A DNA stretch of 64,000 nucleotides from Mycolicibacterium sp. 018/SC-01/001 (GTDB lineage Bacteria; Actinomycetota; Actinomycetes; Mycobacteriales; Mycobacteriaceae), in NCBI RefSeq assembly GCF_007096635.1, contig NZ_VKAA01000002.1, positions 1 through 64,000 of the forward strand. Direction: 5' to 3'. Numbering within the stretch: the first letter of the stretch is position 1; the number at the start of each line of letters is the position of its first letter. Below are positions 35,517-45,900 of this stretch, piece after piece. The notes beneath the pieces are model-generated. The model had not been told where the DNA came from. It saw only the letters and a list, made by a program, of their open reading frames with translations, and made no database searches. The position numbers and the translations under genes were made by a program.

Positions 35517-38492
35517 TCAGCCGCCGAACACCTTGCGCACCACCGCTTTCGCGCGCCGGGTGACGCGCAGATAGTTGTCCAGGAACTCACCGCCGTCGCC
35601 CTCGGGCCACCCGGCGGCCACCGCGACGGCGTTCAGCAGCTTGCCGGGCCCGGGCAGCTGGTCGGTCGGCTTGCCGCGCACCAGCACCAGCGCGTTACGG
35701 GCGCGCGTCGCGGTCAGCCACGCATCACGCAGCAGCTCGATGTCCCCCTCGGCGATGAGCTCGGCCGCGCCGATCGCGTTCAGTGCGTCGAGCGTCGAGG
35801 TGGTGTGCAGTGCGGGGATCTTGTGGGCGAACCGCAACTGCAGGAGCTGCACGGTCCATTCGATGTCGGCCAGCCCGCCGCGGCCCAGTTTGGTGTTCGT
35901 GTTCGGGTCGGCACCGCGCGGCAACCGCTCGGCATCCACCCGGGCTTTGATGCGCCGGATCTCCTGCACCGCTTCGGGCGACACCCCGCCCTCGGGGTAG
36001 CGCGTCTTGTCGATCATCAGCAGGAAGCGCTCCCCCAGCTCCAGGTCGCCGGCCACCCGGTGGGCGCGCAGAAGCGCCTGGATCTCCCACGCCTGCGCCC
36101 ACTGCGAGTAGTACGCCTCGTAGGACGCCAGGGTTCGCACCAGCGGACCCTGCCTGCCCTCGGGGCGCAGGTTCGCATCGACATCCAGTGGCGGATCGGC
36201 ACCGGGCGTCCCGAGCCGCGCGCGCACCTGCTCGGCCACGGTCACCGACCACTTCACCGCTGCCGATTCGTCGACACCGGCGTTCGGTTCGCACACGAAC
36301 AGCACGTCGGCGTCCGAGCCGTAGCCCAGCTCCCTCCCACCGAGGCGGCCCATCCCGATCACCGCGATCCGCGCCGGCGGACCCTGCTCACGGGTGTTGG
36401 CCCGGATCACCGCATCCAGGGCGGCCTGCAGCACCGCCACCCACATCGACGTCAGCTGCGCGCACACCTCGGTGACGTCCAGCATGCCCAGCAGATCGGC
36501 CGACGCGATGCGGGCCAGTTCCCGGCGGCGCAGCGAGCGCGCCGCGGCGATCGCGCGTTGCGGATCACTGTGCCGCGCCGCCGAAGCCACCAGGGAGCGG
36601 GCCACCCCGTCGGTGTCGACGTCGCAGAGCTTCGGCCCGTTGGGTCCGTCGGCGTAGAGCTGGATCACCTCGGGTGCGCGCATGAGCAGATCCGGCACGT
36701 ACGCCGACGTGCCCAGCACGTGCATCAAGCGCTTGGCGACGGCGCCCTCGTCGCGAAGCGTCGCCAGATACCAACGGTGGTCGGCCATCTCGTCGCTCAG
36801 GCGGCGATAGTTCAGCAGGCCGGCATCGGGGTCGGGGGTGTCGGAGAGCCAGTCCAGCAGCGTCGGCAACAGCACCTGCTGCACCCGACCGCGCCGCCCG
36901 CCGCTGCTGGTCAGGGCCGCCAGGTGGGTCAACGCACTCTGCGGGCCTTCGTAACCCAGTGCAGCGAGCTGCCTTTCGGCCGACTCGGCACTCATGACCA
37001 CGTCGATGCCGAGTGAGGTCTCGCCGACCGATTCCAGCAGCGGTTGGTAGAACAGCTTCGCGTGCAGCCGGGAGACGCGGTGGCTCTGCCGTTTGAGTTC
37101 CTCGCGCAGCACCCCGAGCGCGTCGTGGCGACCGTCGGGCCGGATGTGCGCCGCGCGTGCCAGCCACCGCATCGCCTCGTCGTCGTCGTCCTCGGGGAGC
37201 AGGTGGGTGCGCTTGAGGCGCTGCAACTGCAGCCGGTGCTCGAGCAGGCGCAGGAACTCATACGACGCCGTCATGTTGGCCGCGTCGTCGCGGCCGATGT
37301 AGCCGCCCTCGCCGAGCGCGGCCAGCGCGTTCACCGTGGAGGCGACGTGCAGCGACTCGTCGAGCCGCCCGTGCACCAATTGCAGGAGCTGCACGGCGAA
37401 TTCGACGTCACGCAGACCGCCGGTGCCGAGCTTGAGTTCCCGTGACCGCACCCCGGCAGGTACCAGCTCCACGACGCGGCGGCGCATGGCCTGCACGTCG
37501 GGGACGAAGTCCTCGCGCTCGCTCGCGGTCCACACCATCGGCATCAGAGCCTCGACGTAGCGCCGGCCGAGGTCGGCATCTCCGGCGGCGGGCCGCGCTT
37601 TGAGCAGCGCCTGGAACTCCCACGTCTTGGCCCACCGTTCGTAGTAGGCGACATGGGAGTCCAGGGTGCGCACCAGCTGACCCTGCTTGCCTTCCGGGCG
37701 CAGTGCGGCGTCGACTTCGAAGAACGCGTCGGAGGCGAGCCGCATCATCTCCCCGGCGATGCGGGTGGCCAGCGCCAGCCGGCTGTGCGAGCCGTCGTCG
37801 GTGACGAAGATGACGTCGACGTCACTGACGTAGTTCAGCTCCCGCGCACCGCATTTGCCCATCGCGATCACCGCGAGCGCCGGAGGCGCCCCGTCCGGGC
37901 AGACCGAGCGCGTCGTGACGTCGAGGGCCGCCTGCAGCGCCGCATCGGCGAGATCCGACAGGTGCTCGGCGACGACGGTGAACGGCAGCACCGGTTCGTT
38001 CTCCACCGTCGGCGCGACGTCGAGGGCGGCCAGCACCAGCACCCTGTTCCGGTAGAGGGTGCGCAGCTCGGGTGCGGCAGCCGGTGCGCCGCTGACCTTT
38101 TCGGCCGTCTCGCCGAACATCTGCGCCAGTTCGCGGGGGCCCGGCAGGCGCACGCGGCCGGCGAGCAGGCGCCAGCAGTGCGGGTTGGCCACCAGGTGGT
38201 CGCCGAGCGCCAGCGAGGAGCCGATCACGCCGAACAACCGGCCCCGCAGCGGCTTGTCGGTGCGCAGCGCGGCGTCGAGGTCGGCCCAGTCGCGGCCGAG
38301 CGCCTCGGACAGCCTAACGATCGTGCGCAGCGCACTGTCGGCGTCGGGGGCCCGCGAGAGCGACCACAGCAGTTCGACGTGGGCGTCGGTGTTCCAGCCG
38401 AGCTGATCGAGGTCGGCCTGCGCGGTCTTCTCGACAAGGCCGAGTCGGCCGACACCGGGCAGCTTGGGTCGCTGCGTCGCGGGTTTGGCCAT
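35517..38492 (-). CDS. glnE: Glutamine synthetase adenylyltransferase/deadenylylase
   Basis: Switches glutamine synthetase by adding AMP to, or removing AMP from, the Tyr406-type site of GlnA1. The 991-residue protein has two nucleotidyltransferase halves: the N-terminal deadenylylase with [18 protein letters not shown] near residue 210, and the C-terminal adenylylase with [20 protein letters not shown] near residue 715. Each is followed by a helical PII-uridylyltransferase-like domain ([20 protein letters not shown] and [20 protein letters not shown]). Length matches Rv2221c (994). It lies downstream of glnA2 with a 30-base gap. Confidence 0.96.
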   Translation of the reverse strand: MAKPATQRPKLPGVGRLGLVEKTAQADLDQLGWNTDAHVELLWSLSRAPDADSALRTIVRLSEALGRDWADLDAALRTDKPLRGRLFGVIGSSLALGDHLVANPHCWRLLAGRVRLPGPRELAQMFGETAEKVSGAPAAAPELRTLYRNRVLVLAALDVAPTVENEPVLPFTVVAEHLSDLADAALQAALDVTTRSVCPDGAPPALAVIAMGKCGARELNYVSDVDVIFVTDDGSHSRLALATRIAGEMMRLASDAFFEVDAALRPEGKQGQLVRTLDSHVAYYERWAKTWEFQALLKARPAAGDADLGRRYVEALMPMVWTASEREDFVPDVQAMRRRVVELVPAGVRSRELKLGTGGLRDVEFAVQLLQLVHGRLDESLHVASTVNALAALGEGGYIGRDDAANMTASYEFLRLLEHRLQLQRLKRTHLLPEDDDDEAMRWLARAAHIRPDGRHDALGVLREELKRQSHRVSRLHAKLFYQPLLESVGETSLGIDVVMSAESAERQLAALGYEGPQSALTHLAALTSSGGRRGRVQQVLLPTLLDWLSDTPDPDAGLLNYRRLSDEMADHRWYLATLRDEGAVAKRLMHVLGTSAYVPDLLMRAPEVIQLYADGPNGPKLCDVDTDGVARSLVASAARHSDPQRAIAAARSLRRRELARIASADLLGMLDVTEVCAQLTSMWVAVLQAALDAVIRANTREQGPPARIAVIGMGRLGGRELGYGSDADVLFVCEPNAGVDESAAVKWSVTVAEQVRARLGTPGADPPLDVDANLRPEGRQGPLVRTLASYEAYYSQWAQAWEIQALLRAHRVAGDLELGERFLLMIDKTRYPEGGVSPEAVQEIRRIKARVDAERLPRGADPNTNTKLGRGGLADIEWTVQLLQLRFAHKIPALHTTSTLDALNAIGAAELIAEGDIELLRDAWLTATRARNALVLVRGKPTDQLPGPGKLLNAVAVAAGWPEGDGGEFLDNYLRVTRRAKAVVRKVFGG

Positions 38493-38522
38493 ACCGGTGA
38501 ATCTAGCCGGGCCCGGAGGCCG

Positions 38523-39863
38523 TCAGAGCGACAGGTAGTTCTTCAGCTCGAACGGCGTGACGTGGCTGCGGTAGTTCTCCCACTCCGAACGCTTGTTGCG
38601 CAGGAAGAAGTCGAACACGTGCTCACCGAGCGCCTCGGCGACCAGTTCGGAGTTCTCCATCTCGGTCAGTGCGACGCCGAGGCTGCCGGGCAGCTCCTTG
38701 TAGCCCATCGCGCGGCGTTCCTCGGGAGTCAGGCTCCACACGTTGTCCTCGGCCTGCGGGCCCAGCACGTAGTTCTTCTCGATGCCGCGCAGGCCTGCGG
38801 CCAGCAGCACCGCGAACGTCAGGTAGGGGTTGCAGGCCGAATCGGGGCTGCGCACCTCGATGCGCCGCGACGACGCCTTGTGCGGCGTGTACATCGGGAC
38901 CCGCACGAGTGCGGAGCGGTTGGCCGCACCCCACGACGCGGCCGTCGGCGCCTCGCCGCCGTGCACGAGGCGCTTGTAGGAGTTCACCCACTGGTTGGTG
39001 ACGGCGCTGATCTCCTGGGCGTGCTCGAGAATGCCTGCGATGAACGACTTTCCGACCTCGGAGAGCTGCAGCGGATCATCGGGGCTGTGGAAGGCGTTGG
39101 TCTCGCCCTCGAACAGGCTCATGTGGGTGTGCATGGCCGAGCCGGGGTGTTCGGCGAACGGCTTGGGCATGAACGACGCCCGCACGCCGTCGCCGAGAGC
39201 GACCTCTTTGACCACGTAGCGGAACGTCATCACGTTGTCGGCCATCGACAGGGCGTCGGCGTAGCGCAGGTCGATCTCCTGCTGCCCGGGAGCGCCCTCG
39301 TGGTGGCTGAATTCCACCGAGATGCCCATCTGCTCGAGCGCGTCGATGGCGTGGCGGCGGAAGTTGGGCGCGGCGTCGTGCACGGCCTGGTCGAAGTAGC
39401 CGCCGTTGTCGGCGGGCACCGGCGGGGTGCCGTCGTCGGGGCCGGGCTTGAGGAGGAAGAACTCGATCTCGGGATGCACGTAGCAGGAGAATCCGAGGTC
39501 GCTGGCCTTGGACAGCTGTCGGCGCAGCACGTGCCGGGAGTCCGCCCACGACGGCGATCCGTCGGGCATCGTGATGTCGCAGAACATGCGCGCCGAGTGG
39601 TGCTCGCCGGCGCTGGAGGTCCACGGCAGGATCTGGAACGTCGACGGGTCGGGGCGGGCCACCATGTCGGCTTCGGAGACGCGCGCGAAGCCCTCGATCG
39701 AGCTCCCGTCGAAGCCGATGCCCTCCTCGAACGCGCCCTCGAGTTCGGCGGGCGCGATCGCGACCGACTTGAGGTATCCGAGCACGTCGGTGAACCACAA
39801 CCGGACGAAACGAATATCGCGTTCCTCCAGCGTGCGCAGCACGAATTCCTTCTGCCGATCCAT
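38523..39863 (-). CDS. glnA2: Glutamine synthetase type I-alpha-like (GlnA2)
   Basis: A 446-residue paralogue of GlnA1 with an intact fold: FDGSSIEGFARVSEADM, the metal-site HPEIEFFLL, FSHHEGAPGQQEIDL, ASFMPKPFAEHPGSAMH and VRSPDSACNPYL. At the adenylylation loop it has DNVWSLTPEERRAMG, so the modified Tyr is missing and GlnE should not act on it. In Streptomyces and mycobacteria such genes have various roles, and poly-glutamine/glutamate supply has been suggested. ATG 39863 has a -10 exactly 6 bases upstream. It heads the glnA2-glnE pair. Confidence 0.94.
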   Translation of the reverse strand: MDRQKEFVLRTLEERDIRFVRLWFTDVLGYLKSVAIAPAELEGAFEEGIGFDGSSIEGFARVSEADMVARPDPSTFQILPWTSSAGEHHSARMFCDITMPDGSPSWADSRHVLRRQLSKASDLGFSCYVHPEIEFFLLKPGPDDGTPPVPADNGGYFDQAVHDAAPNFRRHAIDALEQMGISVEFSHHEGAPGQQEIDLRYADALSMADNVMTFRYVVKEVALGDGVRASFMPKPFAEHPGSAMHTHMSLFEGETNAFHSPDDPLQLSEVGKSFIAGILEHAQEISAVTNQWVNSYKRLVHGGEAPTAASWGAANRSALVRVPMYTPHKASSRRIEVRSPDSACNPYLTFAVLLAAGLRGIEKNYVLGPQAEDNVWSLTPEERRAMGYKELPGSLGVALTEMENSELVAEALGEHVFDFFLRNKRSEWENYRSHVTPFELKNYLSL

Positions 39864-39869
39864 GCACGA

Positions 39870-39875
39870 AGCCTA
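39870..39875 (-). promoter_or_regulatory. Putative -10 of glnA2 (leaderless)
   Basis: TAGGCT on the minus strand, 6 bases before the ATG. Upstream, GTAAC-n6-TTAAC (39901 down to 39886 on the minus strand) could be a weak GlnR half-site pair over the -35 region; the second half matches only 3 of 5 bases. Confidence 0.45.
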
Positions 39876-39908
39876 GGTTCCGCCTGTTAATTCCGTGTTA
39901 CGACGCTG

Positions 39909-41396
39909 CTAGCACCGCAAACCGGGCGGCGGTGGTTTCAGCGCGGTGAAGTAGTCGACGACGGTCGTGTCGACGCACCGATCGCCGTTGAACACCACGG
40001 TGTGCTGCGGGCCGTCGAACGTGACCAGCGGGGCGTCCAGCTGACGCGCCAGGTCGACCCCGGCCTGGTACGGCGTCGCCGGATCGCCTGTCGTGGAGAC
40101 GACGACGACCTTGCCGGGACCGGGCGGTGTGGCCGCGCCGACGATCGGCGTCGGTGGCACCGGCCACAGCGCGCACGTGTTGCGCGGCGCGAACCCGGTG
40201 AACTGTCCGAACGACGAGAACGGCGCCGCGGCCCGGATGCGCCGGTCCGCGTCGGCCCACACGGCCGGATCGGTCGGATAGACCGAGTCGAGGCAGCGGA
40301 TCGCCGTGAACGCGTCCTGGCGGTTGCTGTAGTGGCCGGTGCGGTCTCGCTGCTGGTAGTCGTCGGCGAGCAGGAGCAGGTCGACGGGATCGGTGCCGCG
40401 CGCGAGGCCGAGCAGGCCACTGGTGATGTAGGGCCAGTAGCGGGGCGAGTACAGACCAGAGACGGTGCCGGTGAACGCGTCCTGATAACTCAGCCCGCGC
40501 GGGTCCGACGTGGCGGCGGGGTGCGCGGCCAGCGGGTCGATCAGCTGGTGGTAGCGGGCGACGGCCTGGGCCGGGTCGGTGCCCAGCGGGCAGTCGGCGT
40601 CGCTCATACAGTCGGCGGCGTACCGGTCGAAGGCCTTCTGGAAGCCGGCCATCTGGTTGACGCTCTCGGTGATCGGATCGAGACTCGGGTCCACCGCGCC
40701 GTCGAGAACCATGGCGCGCACCCGGTCGGGGTAGCGGCCGGCGTAGAGGGCTCCGATCTCGGTGCCGTAGGAGAAGCCGAGGAAGTTGATCTGCGCTTCC
40801 CCGAGCGCGTCGCGGACGGTGTCCATGTCACGCACCGCGGCGGCGGTGCCGACGTTGGCCAGGTAGTCGGGGCCCACGGCGGCCAGGCACTGGTTCGCGA
40901 AATCGCGCAGCACGCCTTCGATCTGGGCGACGCCGTCCGGGCTGTAGTCGGTCATCGGCTGCGCGCGGTAGGCGTCGAACTGCGCGTCGGTGCGGCAGCG
41001 CAGCGTGGGCGTCGAGTGCCCCACACCGCGGGGGTCGACGCCGACCAGGTCGAACTGCTCGGTGATGGGCGAACCGGCCAGGGAGGCGCCCATGTCGGCG
41101 ACGGTGTCGACGGCCGAGGCACCCGGCCCGCCGGGATTCACCAGCAGCGCACCGATCCTCCGGCCGCTGGCCGGCACCTTGATGACGGCCAATTGCGCTT
41201 GTGCGCCATCGGGTTTCGCGTAGTCCACCGGTACCGAGACGGTGGTGCACCGTGCCGTGGGGATGCGGGCGGCGTCTTTGACGACGTTCGCGCACGATCC
41301 CCACGTCAGCCCCGATGCCGGCGCGGCGGCCGCCGGCGGGCACAGCGCGGCCGCCATCACGCACACAGCCGCGACCATCCGTCCCACCCGCCACAT
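39909..41396 (-). CDS. Exported alpha/beta hydrolase (Hip1/TAP-like, Rv2223c type)
   Basis: A 495-residue secreted serine hydrolase of the S33 peptidase/TAP group. MWRVGRMVAAVCVMAAALCP begins a signal peptide ending near AAAAPA. The catalytic set is the nucleophile Ser in LGFSYGTEIGALY, Asp in TTGDPATPYQAG and His in GPQHTVVFNG. The oxyanion region is VNPGGPGASAV. Six or more cysteines suggest disulfides outside the cell. It is about 40% identical by eye to the upstream Hip1-like gene, so the two are tandem paralogues as in M. tuberculosis. Upstream in-frame sequence has no signal-peptide character and is excluded. Confidence 0.9.
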   Translation of the reverse strand: MWRVGRMVAAVCVMAAALCPPAAAAPASGLTWGSCANVVKDAARIPTARCTTVSVPVDYAKPDGAQAQLAVIKVPASGRRIGALLVNPGGPGASAVDTVADMGASLAGSPITEQFDLVGVDPRGVGHSTPTLRCRTDAQFDAYRAQPMTDYSPDGVAQIEGVLRDFANQCLAAVGPDYLANVGTAAAVRDMDTVRDALGEAQINFLGFSYGTEIGALYAGRYPDRVRAMVLDGAVDPSLDPITESVNQMAGFQKAFDRYAADCMSDADCPLGTDPAQAVARYHQLIDPLAAHPAATSDPRGLSYQDAFTGTVSGLYSPRYWPYITSGLLGLARGTDPVDLLLLADDYQQRDRTGHYSNRQDAFTAIRCLDSVYPTDPAVWADADRRIRAAAPFSSFGQFTGFAPRNTCALWPVPPTPIVGAATPPGPGKVVVVSTTGDPATPYQAGVDLARQLDAPLVTFDGPQHTVVFNGDRCVDTTVVDYFTALKPPPPGLRC

Positions 41397-41461
41397 GGGA
41401 GACCATGCTGTCACGGGATACCGCGCGCGGCTTCCCCTGGGCCCCAACGGTGACCGGGCTG

Positions 41462-41911
41462 TTATCCGGCGTCCAGTTCGTAGGTCAGCCAGCTGGACTT
41501 CTCCGCGCCGATCCCGTCGTAGAGCCGCTGGGCGGTGACGTTGTCGTGCGCCGTCTCCCACACCAGCTTTTGTGCGCCGCGCTCGCGGCAGTGCTTCAGG
41601 CACCGGTCGATCAGCGCCCGGCCGGCCCCGGTGCCGCGGGCCCGCTCGGTGACGAAGAGGTCGTTGAGCACCCCGACCCGCGCCGCGTACAGCGTCTGCC
41701 ACGTCCAGAACACGGTCGCGAACCCGACGGCGGCGCCGGTGTCGTCGCGGGCGATGAGTTGCAGGCCTTCCCGCGGGTCGGCGATCAGGGCGCGCATCAT
41801 CGCGAGCAGGTCGGCGTCGGTGGGGTCGACCCGGTAGAAGTCGCAGTACCCGCGCATCAGCGGCATCAGGTCGGTCAGGTCGGCCTCACCGACGACCGCG
41901 ATCGTCAGCAC
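41462..41911 (-). CDS. GNAT N-acetyltransferase
   Basis: A 149-residue single-domain acetyltransferase. Strand ARVGVLNDLFVTERARGTGAG carries the acetyl-CoA pyrophosphate loop (R-x-x-G-x-G/A as RARGTGAG), followed by GRALIDRCLKHCRERGAQKLVWET and AQRLYDGIGAEKSSW. The acceptor is unknown; small amines or a protein N-terminus are possible. The GTG at 41911 overlaps the stop of the upstream Hip1-like gene by 7 bases, so translation is coupled. This gene is not part of the M. tuberculosis arrangement as I recall it. Confidence 0.85.
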   Translation of the reverse strand: MLTIAVVGEADLTDLMPLMRGYCDFYRVDPTDADLLAMMRALIADPREGLQLIARDDTGAAVGFATVFWTWQTLYAARVGVLNDLFVTERARGTGAGRALIDRCLKHCRERGAQKLVWETAHDNVTAQRLYDGIGAEKSSWLTYELDAG

Positions 41912-43440
41912 CGCGCACCCGGCGGGGGCACCGTCAGGTCGAGCAGGTACCGGGTGGCGATGTCGTCGACGCAGGTGTTGCCCTGCAGCGCGACGGTGTG
42001 TTGCGTGCCCTCGAAGGTGAGCAGGCTGCCGCCGAGCTGCTTGGCCAGGTCGACGCCGGCCTGGTACGGCGTGGCGGGATCGTTGGTCGTGGAGACGACC
42101 AGCACCGGCGGTAGCCCGGTGACCTTGATCTCGTGACGCTGGCTGGTGGGCGGCACGGGCCACATCGCGCACGTGCCCAATGGCGCGTAGCCGGTGAACG
42201 AGCCGTAGCTCATGAACGGCGCGGCCTCCCGCAGCCGGCGGTCCTGGTCGACGAGGGTGGCGCGGTCGGTGATCGCGGGCTTGTCCACACAGTTGACCGC
42301 GACGCGGACATCGGTGGAGTTGTTGTAGTGGCCCTGGGCGTCGCGGCCCATGTACAGGTCGGCCAGCGACAGCATCGTGTCGCCGCGGCCCTGCTTGATC
42401 TCGGTCAGTGCCTCCGTCAGATGCCGCCACAGACTCGGCGAGTACAGCGGCAGGATCGTCCCGACGACCGCGTCGGAATAGCTGAGGCCGCGGGGGTCCT
42501 GGGTGCGGGCGGGGTTGTCCACCAGCGGATAGACCAGTTGCTGGTAGACATCGACGGCCTTGGCGGGATCGGTGCCCAGCGGGCAGGTGGTGTCCTTGGC
42601 GCAGTCGGCGGCGTAGTCGTCGAACGCCTTCTGGAACGCTGCGGCCTGGCGGATGTCGGCCTCGAGCGGGTCGGCGTTGGGATCCACGGCGCCGTCGAGG
42701 ATCATCGCGCGCACCTTGTCCGGGTAGGCCTCGGCGTAGCCGGCCCCGATCCGGGTTCCGTAGGAGTACCCGAGGTAGGTCAGCTTCTCGTCGCCGAGGG
42801 CTTGGCGCAGCGCGTCGAGGTCCTTGATCACGCTCGCCGTGCCGACGTTGGCGAGGAAGTCCTTGCCCATCTTGTCGACGCAGCGCTGGACGAACTCTCT
42901 GGTCAGTTTCTCCATGTGCGCCACCCCTTCCGGGGTGTAGGCCACGACGTTGTCTGCCCGCAACCGATCGTTGTCGGCGTCGGAGTTGCACCACACCGCC
43001 GGTGAGGAGTTCGCGACGCCGCGCGGGTCGAAGCCGACGAGGTCGAAGCGCTCCCGCAGCTCGTTGGGCAGGGTCGCGACCATGTTCGCCGCGGCGTTGA
43101 CACCCGATTCGCCGGGACCGCCGGGGTTGACGATCAACGAGCCGATCTTCTGGCCCGTGGCCTTGAACCGCACCACGGCGAGTTGCGCGACCGCGCCCTC
43201 GGCACTGTCCGGGTTGTCCCAGTTCACCGGAACCGACAGCAGACCGCACTCGGCGCCGGAGGGAATGCGCGACCGGTCCGACGGGCCGGCGGGCTTGCAG
43301 GCGTTCCACTGGATCGGCGAGCCGGGACGCGGGACCGCGAGCATCGCGCGGCCGTCGACGACCTTGCTGCATCCGGCGACGAGCAGCATGACCGCCGCGA
43401 GGACGAGGCCGGATCGCGCGATCCCGGTCATGAGCTTCAT
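41905..43440 (-). CDS. hip1: Hip1/CaeA-like serine hydrolase lipoprotein
   Basis: A 511-residue cell-envelope serine protease-like hydrolase. M. tuberculosis Hip1 (Rv2224c) cleaves GroEL2 and affects envelope integrity and immune responses. MKLMTGIARSGLVLAAVMLL leads to the lipobox VAGC, so it should be lipid-anchored. The triad is Ser in YLGYSYGTRIGAGY, Asp in TTNDPATPYQAG and His in EGTQHTVAL. Long stretches match Hip1 (FDLVGFDPRGVA, CNSDADNDRLRA, DPRGLSYSDAVVGTI, APFMSYGSFTGYAPLGTCA). ATG 43440 begins the signal; ATG 43458 would add six residues. No ribosome-binding site distinguishes them. Confidence 0.92.
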   Translation of the reverse strand: MKLMTGIARSGLVLAAVMLLVAGCSKVVDGRAMLAVPRPGSPIQWNACKPAGPSDRSRIPSGAECGLLSVPVNWDNPDSAEGAVAQLAVVRFKATGQKIGSLIVNPGGPGESGVNAAANMVATLPNELRERFDLVGFDPRGVANSSPAVWCNSDADNDRLRADNVVAYTPEGVAHMEKLTREFVQRCVDKMGKDFLANVGTASVIKDLDALRQALGDEKLTYLGYSYGTRIGAGYAEAYPDKVRAMILDGAVDPNADPLEADIRQAAAFQKAFDDYAADCAKDTTCPLGTDPAKAVDVYQQLVYPLVDNPARTQDPRGLSYSDAVVGTILPLYSPSLWRHLTEALTEIKQGRGDTMLSLADLYMGRDAQGHYNNSTDVRVAVNCVDKPAITDRATLVDQDRRLREAAPFMSYGSFTGYAPLGTCAMWPVPPTSQRHEIKVTGLPPVLVVSTTNDPATPYQAGVDLAKQLGGSLLTFEGTQHTVALQGNTCVDDIATRYLLDLTVPPPGARC

Positions 43441-43504
43441 GGCAACACATGCTGCCATGAACCGGCATCTGCGCTGGCGAGGCGCGGTCGGGGCCTCTTG
43501 ACGG

Positions 43505-44899
43505 CTACTGGGTCGCGCTGAGCAGTTCCTTGAGCGCGACGTCGAAGTCGTCGGCCATGTCCCACAGATCGGGCAGCAACTCGGGGCAGGACACGATGCC
43601 GACGTCGAGGTTGCCCGACAGCGACATCACGGTGATGTTCAGGCCCGAGCCGTGGAAGACCGGGCCGAGCGGATACATGGCCTCCACCGCGCACCCGAGC
43701 AGGTAGAGCCGCCCCTGTGGGCCGGGCACGTTGGACACGATGAGGTTGTGCACCGGGCGGGCGCCGCTGAGCCGGCTGCTGGCGTAGACCCTCATCGCCA
43801 GGCCGAACACCGCCGGCGCCGCGAACTGCGTCCAGTCCTGCAGCAGGGTGGCCGCGATCGCCGAACTGTGTTGTTTGGCAACCGTATTCGCTTCGGCGAT
43901 GGCCTTGAGCCGCTCCACCGGGTCAGCGATGTTGGTCTCCAGCCGTGAGAACATCCCCGACACCTGATTGCGGCCGGGGCGGTCGGATTTCTCGTGCACC
44001 GACACCGGCACCATCGCGATGAGGGAGCTGTTCGGGAGTTCGCCCCGGTTCAGCAGGAACGTGCGCAGCACCCCGGACACCAGGGCCATCACCACGTCGT
44101 TGACCTTGACCCCGAAGTGGTTCTTGACGATCTTGATGTCCTCGAGGTCGAGGTGGGCGAACGCGACGTTGCGATGGCCGGTGACGTTGGCGTTGAACGC
44201 GGTCTTCGGTGCGACGAACGGGGGCGCCATCGTCATCCCGCTGCGGGCGCGCCGAACGGTGTCGATGACCGTCGTCAGTGTGTTCGGCACCGCGTTGACC
44301 AGCCGCAGCGGCCGGGTCGCGAACCGCATGGCCCCGCTGAGCGCGATCTCGAGATCGCTTCCCCCGCCGGGACCTGCGACGGGCTCCGGCGCCGGCGCGT
44401 CGGGTTCGGTGGTGCACAGCTTCGACATCAGATTGGCTCCGGTCACGCCGTCGACGGCGGCGTGGTGCACCTTCGTCATCACCGCGATGCGGTCACCGCG
44501 GTCGCTCGCGGGGTCGTCGCGGAAGTTCTCGATCACCCACATCTCCCACAGCGGCCGCGTGCGGTCCAGCGGAAGCGATGCGATGTGGCCGCAGATGTCG
44601 GCGAGTTCGCGTGACCCACCGGGCGAGGGCAGACCCATCCGATGCAGGTGGCGGTCGACGTCGAAGTCCTCGTCGTCGACCCACACCGGATGGTCGAGGT
44701 TGAATCGGTTGTCGGCCAGACGTTCCCGGAACTCCGGCATCGCACGGATGCGCTCTGCCAACAGGTCACGGAACGCGGTGAACGAGTAACCGCCGGGCAT
44801 CGTCGAGGTGTCGAGTTCGAGGATCGAGCACACATGCAACGGCTGCGCCGCGGTCTCGAGATACAGGAAGCTGGCGTCGAACCCGCTGAGCCGTTGCAT
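43505..44899 (-). CDS. WS/DGAT wax ester synthase/diacylglycerol acyltransferase
   Basis: Esterifies acyl-CoA to long-chain alcohols or diacylglycerol for storage lipid. The 464-residue protein opens with [20 protein letters not shown], carries the active-site motif HHAAVDG (H145, H146, D150), [10 protein letters not shown] before it, and the C-terminal [18 protein letters not shown] and [13 protein letters not shown] typical of the mycobacterial Tgs family. Mycobacteria have many paralogues, and substrate preference is not readable. It is a single gene between hip1 and divergent panB, an insertion relative to the M. tuberculosis order. Confidence 0.92.
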   Translation of the reverse strand: MQRLSGFDASFLYLETAAQPLHVCSILELDTSTMPGGYSFTAFRDLLAERIRAMPEFRERLADNRFNLDHPVWVDDEDFDVDRHLHRMGLPSPGGSRELADICGHIASLPLDRTRPLWEMWVIENFRDDPASDRGDRIAVMTKVHHAAVDGVTGANLMSKLCTTEPDAPAPEPVAGPGGGSDLEIALSGAMRFATRPLRLVNAVPNTLTTVIDTVRRARSGMTMAPPFVAPKTAFNANVTGHRNVAFAHLDLEDIKIVKNHFGVKVNDVVMALVSGVLRTFLLNRGELPNSSLIAMVPVSVHEKSDRPGRNQVSGMFSRLETNIADPVERLKAIAEANTVAKQHSSAIAATLLQDWTQFAAPAVFGLAMRVYASSRLSGARPVHNLIVSNVPGPQGRLYLLGCAVEAMYPLGPVFHGSGLNITVMSLSGNLDVGIVSCPELLPDLWDMADDFDVALKELLSATQ

Positions 44900-44905
44900 C
44901 CGCCG

Positions 44906-44911
44906 ATCGTA
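44906..44911 (-). promoter_or_regulatory. Putative -10 of the WS/DGAT gene (leaderless)
   Basis: TACGAT on the minus strand ends exactly 6 bases before the ATG at 44899. Confidence 0.5.
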
Positions 44912-45057
44912 GGCGCGCCGCGGGGGGATGTGAGCAAATCCACTTAACGCGTTGTTCAACTTCTGGTGACGTGATGGCAGACTTGACGGGTCAGCGGCAC
45001 CCGGGGACCCGAAGCGGCCACGAGGAACCGAAACGACCACCCATCTGGGGGACATCG

Positions 45058-45900
45058 ATGTCTGAACAGAGTGTGTACGGCGCTGCCTCGCAAACCGCCG
45101 CTCAGCGGACGAAGATCCGCACTCATCACCTCGCCAAGTGGAAGTCCGAAGGCCACAAGTGGGCGATGCTCACCGCGTACGACTATTCGACGGCAGCGGT
45201 CTTCGACGACGCTGAGATCCCGGTGCTCCTGGTCGGCGATTCGGCGGCCAACGTCGTCTACGGCTACGACACGACCGTCCCGGTGACGATCGACGAACTC
45301 GTCCCGCTGGTGCGCGGTGTCGTTCGCGGCGCCCCCCACGCGCTCGTCGTGGCCGACCTGCCGTTCGGAAGCTACGAGGCGGGGCCCGCGCAGGCCCTGG
45401 CCACCGCGACCCGGTTCTTGAAGGAGACGGGCGCGCACGCGGTGAAGCTGGAGGGTGGCGAGCGGGTGGCCGAGCAGATCGCGACGGTCACCGCAGCCGG
45501 CATTCCGGTGATGGCCCACATCGGCTTCACCCCCCAGAGTGTGAACGGCCTGGGCGGTTTCAAGGTCCAGGGCCGCGGTGACGGCGCCGAGCAGACGATC
45601 CACGACGCGATCGCCGTACAAGAGGCCGGCGCGTTCGCCGTGGTGATGGAGATGGTGCCCGCAGAGCTGGCGACGCAGATCACCGGCAAGCTGACGATCC
45701 CGACCGTCGGTATCGGCGCGGGCCCCAACTGCGACGCCCAGGTGCTGGTCTGGCAGGACATGGCGGGCATGACGCGCGGCCGGACGGCCAAGTTCGTCAA
45801 GAGGTTCGGCGCCGTCGGCGACGAATTGCGCCGCGCCGCAGCGGACTACGCCGCGGAGGTCGCGACCGGCGCGTTCCCGGCCGAGGAACACTCCTTCTAG
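45058..45900 (+). CDS. panB: 3-methyl-2-oxobutanoate hydroxymethyltransferase
   Basis: First committed step of pantothenate (CoA) synthesis: hydroxymethyl transfer from methylene-tetrahydrofolate to ketoisovalerate, an intermediate of the IlvE pathway. The 280-residue protein has [62 protein letters not shown] and [18 protein letters not shown], covering the metal Asp residues and the catalytic Glu. ATG 45058 follows GGGGGACATCG. Its TAG stop shares CTAG with the convergent enoyl-CoA hydratase gene. Confidence 0.96.
   Translation: MSEQSVYGAASQTAAQRTKIRTHHLAKWKSEGHKWAMLTAYDYSTAAVFDDAEIPVLLVGDSAANVVYGYDTTVPVTIDELVPLVRGVVRGAPHALVVADLPFGSYEAGPAQALATATRFLKETGAHAVKLEGGERVAEQIATVTAAGIPVMAHIGFTPQSVNGLGGFKVQGRGDGAEQTIHDAIAVQEAGAFAVVMEMVPAELATQITGKLTIPTVGIGAGPNCDAQVLVWQDMAGMTRGRTAKFVKRFGAVGDELRRAAADYAAEVATGAFPAEEHSF

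Noticed and set aside
37653..39890. 745-codon plus-strand open frame across glnE and glnA2
   Set aside because: Spans two clear genes on the other strand and has no recognisable motif.
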